Assembly (NCBI GenBank): GCA_964371555.1
Contig: CAYJMQ010000052.1
Span: 1-14,241 of the forward strand
Reading direction: 5' to 3'
Origin: CAYJMQ01 sp964371555
Lineage (GTDB): Bacteria; Bdellovibrionota; JACOXK01; 2-02-FULL-40-11
Length of the DNA: 14,241 nucleotides
The translations under genes and the position numbers were made by a program. The notes under the pieces were generated by a model, which ran no database searches, was not told the origin of the DNA, and saw only the letters and a program-made list of their open reading frames with translations. Positions 1 through 6,845 of the stretch are shown here, one piece after another (within the stretch, counting starts at the first letter, position 1; each line of letters starts with the position of its first letter).

Positions 1-72
1 ATAAAGATTGAATTTGTGGCAGAGGAAGGGCTGGCAGAAAAGATTGAGAGGGCAATGAAGAGTCTGAAGTAA
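1..72 (+). CDS. C-terminal fragment of an unidentified protein (5' end outside window)
   Basis: Frame 1 is open from the first base to a TAA at 70-72 and gives 23 residues, starting IKIEFVAEEGLAEKI and ending in MKSLK. The other two + frames hit stops within the first few codons. The strand-then-amphipathic-helix pattern resembles small P-II-like or ferredoxin-like proteins, but the piece is too short to assign and no function is claimed. If real, it is convergent with the dpp-type operon that ends at 143. The 70 bases between the two genes show no clear hairpin terminator. Confidence 0.45.
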   Translation: MKIEFVAEEGLAEKIERAMKSLK

Positions 73-142
73 AAAAAGAGATCCGAAGAAAATTTGAGGC
101 TTATGTGCGCCCAGCACAACAGATGGAGAGCGGAAGCAACAT

Positions 143-1072
143 TCAGAAATGGCGTGTCGACTTGGGATCAAACGCATCCCTCAGACCATCGCCGACAAAA
201 TTAACCGCAACAACCGTCAATAAAATAAAGAGCCCCGGATAGATCGCAAGAAGGGGGGCTGTGCGAATATATTCGAGCGCGTGATGGAGCATATTCCCCC
301 AGCTTGGGATCGGCGGCTGAATGCCGAGGCCTATAAAACTTAAAACCGCTTCATATAAGATGATACTTCCGATCGAGAGCGTAATGGCAACAATAATCGG
401 CGCTATGCAGTTTGGAAGGATATGTTTCCAGATAATTTTTTGATTTGAAACACCGAGCGCGCGGGAGGCCTGAACAAAATCACGCTCTTTCAAAGAGAGA
501 AATTCCCCCCTCACGAGTCTCGCCACCGTCATCCAGCCAAAGAAAATAACGATAATCATCAATTTAATAATGGAGGCGGTATTTCCGCGCGTCATAAAAG
601 AAAATATTTCCGGAAAAATTTTATTAAGATCAATCGCCGCAAGGAGGATCATGAGCGGCAGGGTGGGGAGGGCAAGCATGGCATCGGTGAAACGCATTAA
701 GAGGGTGTCGATCCCGCTCCCGTAATAGCCGGCATAAGCGCCGATGGTTGTGCCGATGACGAGCGACGCAACGGCGGAAACAAAGGCGACCATCAGAGAA
801 ATTCTCCCCCCATGGAGCAATCTCATGAGAACATCCCTCCCCAGCTCATCTGTTCCGAGGAGGTGTGTCGATGAAATTCCATGAAATCGTTTTACAAGGT
901 CAACCGTCCGATAGTCGATTGAGCCTGTTACCTCAAGAAGGACGGGGAGAAAAATGATGACGAGGGCAAGGATCACAAGGAAAATGAAACTTCCAAAGGC
1001 AAGACGATGCGCATAAAACTTTCTTAAGCCCAGGGCAAGGGGGCTGTGCGATTTGAGATCCCCTTTTGTCAT
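143..1072 (-). CDS. dppC: Peptide/nickel-type ABC transporter permease, DppC/OppC family
   Basis: Inner-membrane permease of a family 5 (peptide/nickel-type) importer, 309 aa, which pairs with DppB to form the channel. Family marks are an N-terminal OppC_N-type helix (about residues 26-48), the segment LLGTDELGRDVLMRLLHGGR at 71-90, the ATPase-contacting EAA loop around 199-218 (QASRALGVSNQKIIWKHILP), and the C-terminal VGDGLRDAFDP at 293-303. The region between the third and fourth core helices (about 146-168) looks longer than in compact DppC proteins. The ATG overlaps the dppB stop as ATGA, so translation is probably coupled. Family assignment is secure. The substrate (di-, oligopeptide or other) cannot be read from the sequence. 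No dppD/dppF ATPase gene follows before the window edge. Confidence 0.9.
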   Translation of the reverse strand: MTKGDLKSHSPLALGLRKFYAHRLAFGSFIFLVILALVIIFLPVLLEVTGSIDYRTVDLVKRFHGISSTHLLGTDELGRDVLMRLLHGGRISLMVAFVSAVASLVIGTTIGAYAGYYGSGIDTLLMRFTDAMLALPTLPLMILLAAIDLNKIFPEIFSFMTRGNTASIIKLMIIVIFFGWMTVARLVRGEFLSLKERDFVQASRALGVSNQKIIWKHILPNCIAPIIVAITLSIGSIILYEAVLSFIGLGIQPPIPSWGNMLHHALEYIRTAPLLAIYPGLFILLTVVAVNFVGDGLRDAFDPKSTRHF

Positions 1073-2025
1073 TTCAACCGGATCCTCGGATCGACGATCG
1101 CGTAGAGCAGATCAGCCACAAAGTTTGATGCGAGCGTTAAAATCGCAAGGAGCATCATGGCGATCATCGCTATGTAGTAATCGGTATTCAAAACAGAATC
1201 GAGAAGCAGCCGCCCCATTCCGGGCCACGCGAAGACGAGCTCTGTAATCGTTGCGCCGCTGACAAGCAAAGGGAGCGAGAGGGCGATCACAGTAATGAGG
1301 GGGATCATCGCATTTTTGAGGGCATGTTTATAGATGATTGATTCTTCATCGAGTCCTTTTGCGCGAGCGGTTTGAATATATTCTTTTTGAATGACCTCAA
1401 GCATCCCTGAGCGCACATATCGAACCCACCCCCCAATGCTTTGCGCGCTTAAGGAAAGGACTGGAAGGATCATATATTTGATTTTATCCAACATTCCCGT
1501 TTCCCCGATGGTAAACATCCCGCCGGCCGGAAAAAGCGACAGTTTTTCAGAAAAAATCATGAGAAGCATAATGCCGAGCCAGAAAGAGGGGATCGATATT
1601 CCAATAAAGGCAAGGATGTTGATGAGGAAATCGAGCTTTGAATAGGGATGGGTCGCTGAATAAATTCCAACAGGCAGGGCAATGCAAAGACTAAACAGAA
1701 ACGAAACCAGCATCAGCTTAAAGGTATTGGAAAGCCTTCCGCGAAGAATCTCTGAAGTCGGTTTTTTATAGGTGCGTGAAAAACCGAGGTCACCGTGAAC
1801 AACAACCTGTTTCAGCCATTTGAAATAGCGAATATAGATTGGCTGATCGAGACCGTAAATTTTTTTGAGACGGGCAATATCCTCTGTTTTTATGTTGGGT
1901 CTTGAGGTAATCAGAAGCTCAATCGGATCGCCTGGCATGAGGCCGAGCATGTAGTAGATGACGATCGAGAGAGTGAATAGGATAATGAGAGATTCAATGA
2001 GTTTTTTGGCAAGATAAGAAAGCAT
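1069..2025 (-). CDS. dppB: Peptide/nickel-type ABC transporter permease, DppB/OppB family
   Basis: First permease of the same importer, 318 aa, close to the usual family length. The N-terminus (MLSYLAKKLIESLIILFTLS) and the following LMPGDPIE at 29-36 are the typical first helix and periplasmic start of OppB/DppB. The sequence IYGLDQPIYIRYFKWL at 56-71 and GDLGFS at 78-83 are further family marks. The EAA loop lies at about 216-235 (YIQTARAKGLDEESIIYKHA) and is followed by a conserved FAWPGMGRLLLDS near 265-277. It starts 14 bases after the dppA stop with no clear Shine-Dalgarno sequence, which suggests coupling to dppA. It overlaps dppC by 4 bases. The ligand is unknown. Confidence 0.92.
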   Translation of the reverse strand: MLSYLAKKLIESLIILFTLSIVIYYMLGLMPGDPIELLITSRPNIKTEDIARLKKIYGLDQPIYIRYFKWLKQVVVHGDLGFSRTYKKPTSEILRGRLSNTFKLMLVSFLFSLCIALPVGIYSATHPYSKLDFLINILAFIGISIPSFWLGIMLLMIFSEKLSLFPAGGMFTIGETGMLDKIKYMILPVLSLSAQSIGGWVRYVRSGMLEVIQKEYIQTARAKGLDEESIIYKHALKNAMIPLITVIALSLPLLVSGATITELVFAWPGMGRLLLDSVLNTDYYIAMIAMMLLAILTLASNFVADLLYAIVDPRIRLK

Positions 2026-2039
2026 AAAGGAATGGCTGG

Positions 2040-3716
2040 TTACTTAAAAAACCACTGTTCCGCATTCCAGGTAATGGGGACCATGGTTCCTGTCAATTTC
2101 CAATTTTCAAGCGCCGGATGCGTAATTGCCACATCGGTTCTAAAAAACATCGGAAGGACAGGGAGTTCTTCGGTCCAGGTGATTTGCTGCCTCTGAAGCA
2201 TCTCTTTCCTCGCCTCTTCATCCAGCGTTACGGGGACTTTGTGCAGAATTTCGCTCGACTCGTCATTCACCCATCCCGGCATGTTCTGCCCATGCCAGTT
2301 ATTTTTTTCTGAGGGGATATTTTCTTTTGTCCAGAGTGTTTCACCATCCGAAATCGGATCAGAAACCCAGGCATAGAGAGCAAGATGTTCAAATTTTCTT
2401 TGTCTCATCGTTTCACCAAAGAACACCTTGGCGGGTTGGTTGTTGATTTCAAGTTCAACGCCAATGTTTCGCCAGTCGCTCTGGAGAATCTGTTCGATCT
2501 GTTCGCGGGTGTGATTCCCGGCCGTTGTCATAATGGTGAGGCTTAATTTTTGTCCGCGATCGTTCACACGAATGCCGCCTGGCGTTTCAATCCAGCCAGC
2601 CTCTTCCAGAAGCTTTTTGGCGGTTTGCGGATTGTAAGGATAGGTTTTGACTTTTGGGTTGAAGCCGTAATGAAGGGGTGGGAGCCACGAATCTGAAATC
2701 TGCTGCCTGTTTTTAAAAAGGATATCATTCATCTTCTGTCGATTGGCGCCATAGAGAAGCGCCTGACGCACTCGTTTGTCTTTCAGAATCCAGTTATCAA
2801 GATTGCAGTCGATGTGCTCCCAGACGAGGGCGGGGCGGTAGAGAATTTTATATTCGGTTCCATGACGATTTTCAAAATCGATTCCCTGGTCGACAGAAAT
2901 GCTATTGTTCGATATCGCGTCAATGGTTCCTGAAAGAAGATTCGTCTCAAGGGCGTTCGTGTTGGGAATGATTTTATAAATGATTCTCTCTAATTTTGGT
3001 TTTTCACCATGCCAATGCTGGTTTGGTTTAAATGAAAGATGACTTCCTGAAACCCACTCTTCCAGCTCGTAGGGGCCGTTTCCGACAGGGGCGCGTCCGA
3101 AAAACGATTCTTTATATTTATCCGGATCGGCTTTATAAATTGGCTCTAAAATATGTTTGGGTAAGATCGAGTGTGAAATAATACCGGCATAGGCGTATGG
3201 CTCTTTCCAGGTGACGATCAGCGTCTGATCGTCCGGGGTCTCCATTTTTTCAATTCTTTTTTCTGCGTCCCGGCTGATAACAGGAATCCGCTCATCCATC
3301 ACAAGCTGATAGGCAAAGACCACGTCATGGACATTCAGGGGCTTTCCATCCGACCATTTGAGCCCTTTTTTAAATCGCCAGGTGACTTGAATTTTATTTT
3401 CCGGAAGTTGTTTTAACAAGCCATTTTGTAATGTCGGGAGTTCTTCAACCAGTCTCGGCTGGATGATCCATTGATCATCCCGTTCGAGGATATCTTCAAA
3501 TAAAAGACCCTGAATTTCTCTTGCGGCAGCCATCTCAAGCAAAATAGGATCCAAAGAATCGGGTTCCTGCGCAATGCCAACAACCCCCTGTTTATTTGTT
3601 TTCTTAACCCCCTTTTTAGAGGTAAAGGTCAAAACCAGAATAACAACCAAAATCCCGACAAGAATTGCGCCAAACCACTTTGTTTTGTGTACAATCCCGC
3701 TTCGTTTTCGTGCCAT
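2040..3716 (-). CDS. dppA: Peptide-type ABC transporter substrate-binding protein (SBP family 5), N-terminally anchored
   Basis: Extracytoplasmic solute-binding protein of family 5, which captures the ligand for the DppB/DppC channel. I start it at the ATG at 3716 (558 aa) because AAGGAGG sits 4 bases upstream. A longer reading from 3761 would put this ribosome-binding site inside the gene. Residues 1-14 are basic, about 15-32 form one hydrophobic helix, and a SKKGVKK stretch follows. There is no lipobox cysteine and no obvious AxA cleavage site, so an uncleaved membrane anchor is likely. Family 5 marks include EPDSLDPILLE near 51-61, WRFKKGLKWSDGKPLNVHDV near 113-132 and VGNGPYELEEW near 211-221. 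The 114 bases upstream, after the cyclase stop, contain no convincing terminator, so read-through from the cyclase is possible. The ligand is unknown. Confidence 0.9.
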   Translation of the reverse strand: MARKRSGIVHKTKWFGAILVGILVVILVLTFTSKKGVKKTNKQGVVGIAQEPDSLDPILLEMAAAREIQGLLFEDILERDDQWIIQPRLVEELPTLQNGLLKQLPENKIQVTWRFKKGLKWSDGKPLNVHDVVFAYQLVMDERIPVISRDAEKRIEKMETPDDQTLIVTWKEPYAYAGIISHSILPKHILEPIYKADPDKYKESFFGRAPVGNGPYELEEWVSGSHLSFKPNQHWHGEKPKLERIIYKIIPNTNALETNLLSGTIDAISNNSISVDQGIDFENRHGTEYKILYRPALVWEHIDCNLDNWILKDKRVRQALLYGANRQKMNDILFKNRQQISDSWLPPLHYGFNPKVKTYPYNPQTAKKLLEEAGWIETPGGIRVNDRGQKLSLTIMTTAGNHTREQIEQILQSDWRNIGVELEINNQPAKVFFGETMRQRKFEHLALYAWVSDPISDGETLWTKENIPSEKNNWHGQNMPGWVNDESSEILHKVPVTLDEEARKEMLQRQQITWTEELPVLPMFFRTDVAITHPALENWKLTGTMVPITWNAEQWFFK

Positions 3717-3720
3717 CTCT

Positions 3721-3727
3721 CCTCCTT
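3721..3727 (-). promoter_or_regulatory. Ribosome-binding site that fixes the dppA start
   Basis: The minus strand reads AAGGAGG, then four bases, then ATG at 3716. This is the strongest Shine-Dalgarno match on the left side of the window. It argues for the 558-residue product rather than one with 15 more N-terminal residues. Confidence 0.75.
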
Positions 3728-3830
3728 CGGCTTTAATGTCAAAATATCGGCGCGAAAGCAAGGGAATTTATGGCAATCAATAAAAGGTTGACATCTTTAC
3801 AAGGTAGAATAGGGATCTGATAATGACAAT

Positions 3831-5999
3831 TTATTTCACAGTCATCGTGAATACCCCATCCCACTCTTTTGGCGGCGGTGACTGAAGGTAGAGGCGGCAG
3901 CGTTCGAGAAGGGTGTGGGAGGGGCCGTCGTTGGGAAATCTTTTTAAGATCTGTTCAAAGGTATTTGCGGCGGCCTCCCATTTTTGATTTCGGTAAAGGG
4001 TTAAGCCGCGAATATATTGATTGAGCATCTGGGCGAATGAGTTGTCAGGCTTTTCTGTGAGCACTTCATAAATTCTTACCGGCTCTTTTTTCCCGCGGAC
4101 GCGGATAAAATCGAGCTCGCGGCAGAAAATGCGGCCTGCGGCTTCGTCGTAAACATCCTGACTGATAATGATGCGGGTTCCGTAGATTTTATTTGCCCCT
4201 TCCAGCCTTGAGCCGAGATTCACAGAGTCGCCGATGACGGTGTAATCAAAAATTTTTGTGGATCCCATGTTTCCGACAATCATCTCGCCGGTATGAATGC
4301 CGATTCCGATGTTGAGATCATTGATCCCCTCTTTGACCCAGATATCTTTGACTTTCGGGAGTTTTTGGATCATCTCAATCGCGCTCAAGCAGGCATCCTG
4401 CGCGTGGGTGGGGGTTTTAAGCGGCGCTCCATAGAGCGCCATCAATTCGTCACCGACATATTTGTCGAGCATTCCCTGATGTTCATAGACGATGTTTGTC
4501 ATTTCGGTGAGATAGGTGTTCAAAAGTTGTGTCAGTTTTGCAGGCTCTATTTTTTCTGAAATCGATGTGAAGTTTCTGATATCCGAGAAAAGAACCGTGA
4601 GTCTTCTTTTTTCCCCCCCCAATGCGAGCTGATCCGGGTGTTTTAAGATTTCATTGACGACGGCAGGCGAGACATAATGTTGAAAAGCGGCCCTGGTCTG
4701 CCTCGTCTTTCTTTCCTGGACAAAATATTTATAGATCGTTGATGTGATAAAGACGAGAAAAAGATGGGAAGAAATCAGGAAGCTATTGGCGACAACCCCC
4801 TTTTCAAAAAGGAATTTTTGATCAAAAAATTGATAGGCTGCAAGGAGAATGAAGAATATCAGAGCGGAGGCGATGGAATTCAATTTTGAAAGAAGCAGTG
4901 GATAGAATAATATTCCAAAAAGAATGATGAGAGCGATTTCCAACGCGAATGCCTGGTTCGGGCGAATAAGGAAATTTCTGTTGAGAATATTTTCTGAAAT
5001 CGTGGCATTTAGCTCGACGCCAGGCATAGATGCGCTGATTGGGGTGGTTCTTAAGTCGGAAGCCGCTTTGGCAGTAACGCCGAAAAGTACGATTTTATCG
5101 TGAAATTGACCGGGGTCAATTTCACGATGTGAGAGATCAGAAAAACTGTAGATGGGAAATGTTTGTGCCAGATCGCCTGAAGGAGCTGGAAAATTGATCC
5201 ACATTTCGCCGTGTTTGTTTGCGGGGAGTTCATCCCCCCCCAGCCGGATTTTTTCAATTCCATCCTCTCCAAATTGGACGACAATATCTTTATTTTCACT
5301 CAGCGAGGCCGTTTTAAGTCCGAAAGAGGGGAAGAGGGTATTTTTGTGTTTTCCGATGAGATGGGTTTTTCTGATGACGCCATCCAGGTCTGAAGAGATG
5401 TCAAAGAATCCATGATTTCGGGTTGCCTTCGCGTAGGGTTCGATGCTTGATTTTATTCCAAGCCCCTTGGGGATTTCCTCGGGTGGATATTGAACCGTTG
5501 ATATTTTTGCCGTGATTTTTGAATCAAAGATCGCTTCAAACTGTTTTTCCCAGTCGGTATGGAGCGCCGCGATGTCTCTTTTTGAAAAATAGAAGAAATA
5601 GCCCAAAAGAACCGGCGCTTCCGACTTTTGAATAACCCCGGCAAATATGGGATCAGGATCTCCAGAAGAGGGATCTTTTTCCGAAAAGACCATATCAAAG
5701 GCAACCAGTTTCGGTTTGCCGGCTAAGACGCGTTCGAGTCCCTCCGCCAAAATGGCTCTATTCCACGGCCATCTTCCAAACTTCTCAATGCTTTTGTCAT
5801 CAATCGCGATGATCACAATGTTTTTTTGAATCGGTCGGGATCCTCTCAATCGGAATTTCGCGTCGTAGGTTTTGAGCTCAATCGATTTTAAAAAAGGGAG
5901 CCGCTCAGGGGTAAACTCAAGGGACAGGCCGGTGAAAACAACAACTGCCGTCATGAGGAAAGAGATTTTAAAAATGGAAAATTTAAGAGGGCTTACCAT
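3831..5999 (-). CDS. CHASE2-domain transmembrane class III adenylate cyclase
   Basis: Makes cAMP from ATP in response to an extracytoplasmic signal; 722 aa. In order: an N-terminal helix (about 9-27); a CHASE2-type sensor outside the membrane (about 35-345, with NIVIIAIDDKSIEKFGRWPW at 60-79 and PGVELNATISENIL at 326-339); three helices (about 350-372, 376-391, 402-424); and a class III cyclase domain (about 463-648). Every catalytic position expected in a homodimer is visible: metal aspartates D473 (FSDI) and D517 (GDEL), adenine-selecting K513 and D585, and transition-state N594 and R598 in NLGSR. The K/D pair points to ATP rather than GTP. The C-terminal tail (about 653-705) looks like one or two TPR-like helix pairs. 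The ATG lies inside the end of the phosphodiesterase gene (7-base overlap) behind AAGGTG, so translation is likely coupled. The signal sensed is not evident. Confidence 0.92.
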   Translation of the reverse strand: MVSPLKFSIFKISFLMTAVVVFTGLSLEFTPERLPFLKSIELKTYDAKFRLRGSRPIQKNIVIIAIDDKSIEKFGRWPWNRAILAEGLERVLAGKPKLVAFDMVFSEKDPSSGDPDPIFAGVIQKSEAPVLLGYFFYFSKRDIAALHTDWEKQFEAIFDSKITAKISTVQYPPEEIPKGLGIKSSIEPYAKATRNHGFFDISSDLDGVIRKTHLIGKHKNTLFPSFGLKTASLSENKDIVVQFGEDGIEKIRLGGDELPANKHGEMWINFPAPSGDLAQTFPIYSFSDLSHREIDPGQFHDKIVLFGVTAKAASDLRTTPISASMPGVELNATISENILNRNFLIRPNQAFALEIALIILFGILFYPLLLSKLNSIASALIFFILLAAYQFFDQKFLFEKGVVANSFLISSHLFLVFITSTIYKYFVQERKTRQTRAAFQHYVSPAVVNEILKHPDQLALGGEKRRLTVLFSDIRNFTSISEKIEPAKLTQLLNTYLTEMTNIVYEHQGMLDKYVGDELMALYGAPLKTPTHAQDACLSAIEMIQKLPKVKDIWVKEGINDLNIGIGIHTGEMIVGNMGSTKIFDYTVIGDSVNLGSRLEGANKIYGTRIIISQDVYDEAAGRIFCRELDFIRVRGKKEPVRIYEVLTEKPDNSFAQMLNQYIRGLTLYRNQKWEAAANTFEQILKRFPNDGPSHTLLERCRLYLQSPPPKEWDGVFTMTVK

Positions 6000-6751
6000 T
6001 TAAACACCTTCCCACCTCTTAAGATTCGCAGTCTTGAAATCCCGCTTCTTTCGATTTCAGAGCGAATCTTTTTAAAATAGACCGGTTTTAAATGGTAGAG
6101 ATAGATCGGCGCTTTTTTGTTTTCAATTTTTGAGAGCTCGCGAATAAGTGTTGTAACGGAGAGATGCTTTGTTTGCCACGCGAGATCGGCCAATGCCGAC
6201 GGGAAAGAGGTTTCAAGAAAAATCGCTTTAAGATTTTTGAGTCGATTTGCATGCTGCCAGAGTTCATCGGTGGGGCCGGTGTCTCCGCTAAAAATGACAG
6301 CCCCCTTTCGATCCGAAATAATATAACCGAGGGCTGAGTGTGAATGGGTGACAGGGATCGCCTCTATCTTTAGATCCCCAATGGAAAAGGGTTGTCTGAT
6401 CGATTGCAGGCGATAAATCGGTTTTTCGGGGGGGATCTTGCTAAAATCAGGCCAGACGATTCCATTGAGAAGATTTTTTTTAATGTCTGTCAGAATCGCG
6501 TAAGTTGAAAAGATCGAGATAAATTCCCCCGCGCCGGAGAGCCAGCGATTCTCCGCAAGAAACGGCAGGTCTTTTATGTGATCGAGATGTCCGTGTGTAA
6601 TGAATATTTCTTTAATCTGATGCTGCTCTTTGAGCGAGAGCTTTGAGCAGATGGAGCCCGCATCGATGATAAGATGATCATTGATAAAGAACGATACCTG
6701 ATCAAAACCGGGGAGCACACCGCCATCGCATCCAAGGACGCGGATTTTCAT
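5993..6751 (-). CDS. Metallo-beta-lactamase-fold cyclic nucleotide phosphodiesterase (class II cAMP PDE-like)
   Basis: Probably hydrolyses cAMP to AMP; 252 aa. The metal-site motif THGHLDHIKDLP (52-63; ligands H53, H55, D57, H58) matches the class II cyclic-nucleotide phosphodiesterase signature of yeast PDE1 and Vibrio CpdP more closely than the generic HxHxDH. Other expected ligands are H136 in VTHSHSALGYII, D157 in FSGDTGPTDELW and H220 in LYHLKP. The stretch ETSFPSALADLAWQTKHLS at 180-198 also fits this class. There is no signal peptide, so it should act in the cytoplasm, where the cyclase makes cAMP. It heads the minus-strand gene series and overlaps the cyclase start. Alternative: another MBL-fold phosphodiesterase such as an RNase Z relative, made less likely by the motif and the neighbour. 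Confidence 0.82.
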   Translation of the reverse strand: MKIRVLGCDGGVLPGFDQVSFFINDHLIIDAGSICSKLSLKEQHQIKEIFITHGHLDHIKDLPFLAENRWLSGAGEFISIFSTYAILTDIKKNLLNGIVWPDFSKIPPEKPIYRLQSIRQPFSIGDLKIEAIPVTHSHSALGYIISDRKGAVIFSGDTGPTDELWQHANRLKNLKAIFLETSFPSALADLAWQTKHLSVTTLIRELSKIENKKAPIYLYHLKPVYFKKIRSEIERSGISRLRILRGGKVFKW

Positions 6752-6758
6752 TAAAAAT

Positions 6759-6767
6759 AGTGTAACA
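6759..6767 (-). promoter_or_regulatory. Candidate extended -10 promoter of the phosphodiesterase/cyclase operon
   Basis: The minus strand reads TGTTACACT, an extended -10 (TG-n-TACACT), with its last base 8 positions upstream of the A of the start codon at 6751. Transcription from it would begin at or within a base or two of the ATG, giving a leaderless mRNA. This agrees with the absence of any Shine-Dalgarno sequence here. I see no good -35 hexamer. Visual match only. Confidence 0.35.
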
Positions 6768-6790
6768 GATTTGGAGTGGCCCTTCCATAA

Positions 6791-6810
6791 TAAGCTTTGC
6801 GCAAAGCTTA
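6791..6810. repeat. Perfect 20-bp palindrome in the divergent promoter region
   Basis: TAAGCTTTGCGCAAAGCTTA is identical to its own reverse complement over all 20 bases. It lies between the candidate -10 sites of the two divergent operons, about 23 bases upstream of the phosphodiesterase one and 9 bases upstream of the pgpH one. It could be an operator for a dimeric regulator acting on both directions. No run of T follows on either strand, so it is not a typical terminator. It does not match the CRP consensus. Confidence 0.65.
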
Positions 6811-6819
6811 AGTAATGAC

Positions 6820-6828
6820 TGCTAAAAT
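6820..6828 (+). promoter_or_regulatory. Candidate extended -10 promoter of pgpH
   Basis: TGCTAAAAT is an extended -10 element (TG-n-TAAAAT). Transcription would start near 6835 and leave about 11 bases before the ATG at 6846, with no clear Shine-Dalgarno sequence. Its -35 region would fall inside the right half of the 20-bp palindrome, so a protein bound there could block the polymerase. No canonical -35 is visible. Confidence 0.35.
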
Positions 6829-6845
6829 GCCGATAAGTGCCTTAG

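Noticed and set aside
3717..3761. Longer dppA start giving 15 more residues (MLSRRYFDIKAEGGE)
   Set aside because: The strong AAGGAGG ribosome-binding site at 3721-3727 would be inside that extension, and the shorter form begins with a normal basic N-terminus.
3796..3824. TTTACA-N17-GATAAT on the + strand between the cyclase and dppA, looking like a promoter
   Set aside because: It would drive transcription antisense to the cyclase, with no + strand gene behind it. Such a match is expected by chance in an A/T-rich spacer.
6791..6810. The palindrome as a CRP (cAMP receptor) site near the cAMP genes
   Set aside because: It lacks the TGTGA-N6-TCACA half-sites, so CRP binding cannot be claimed.
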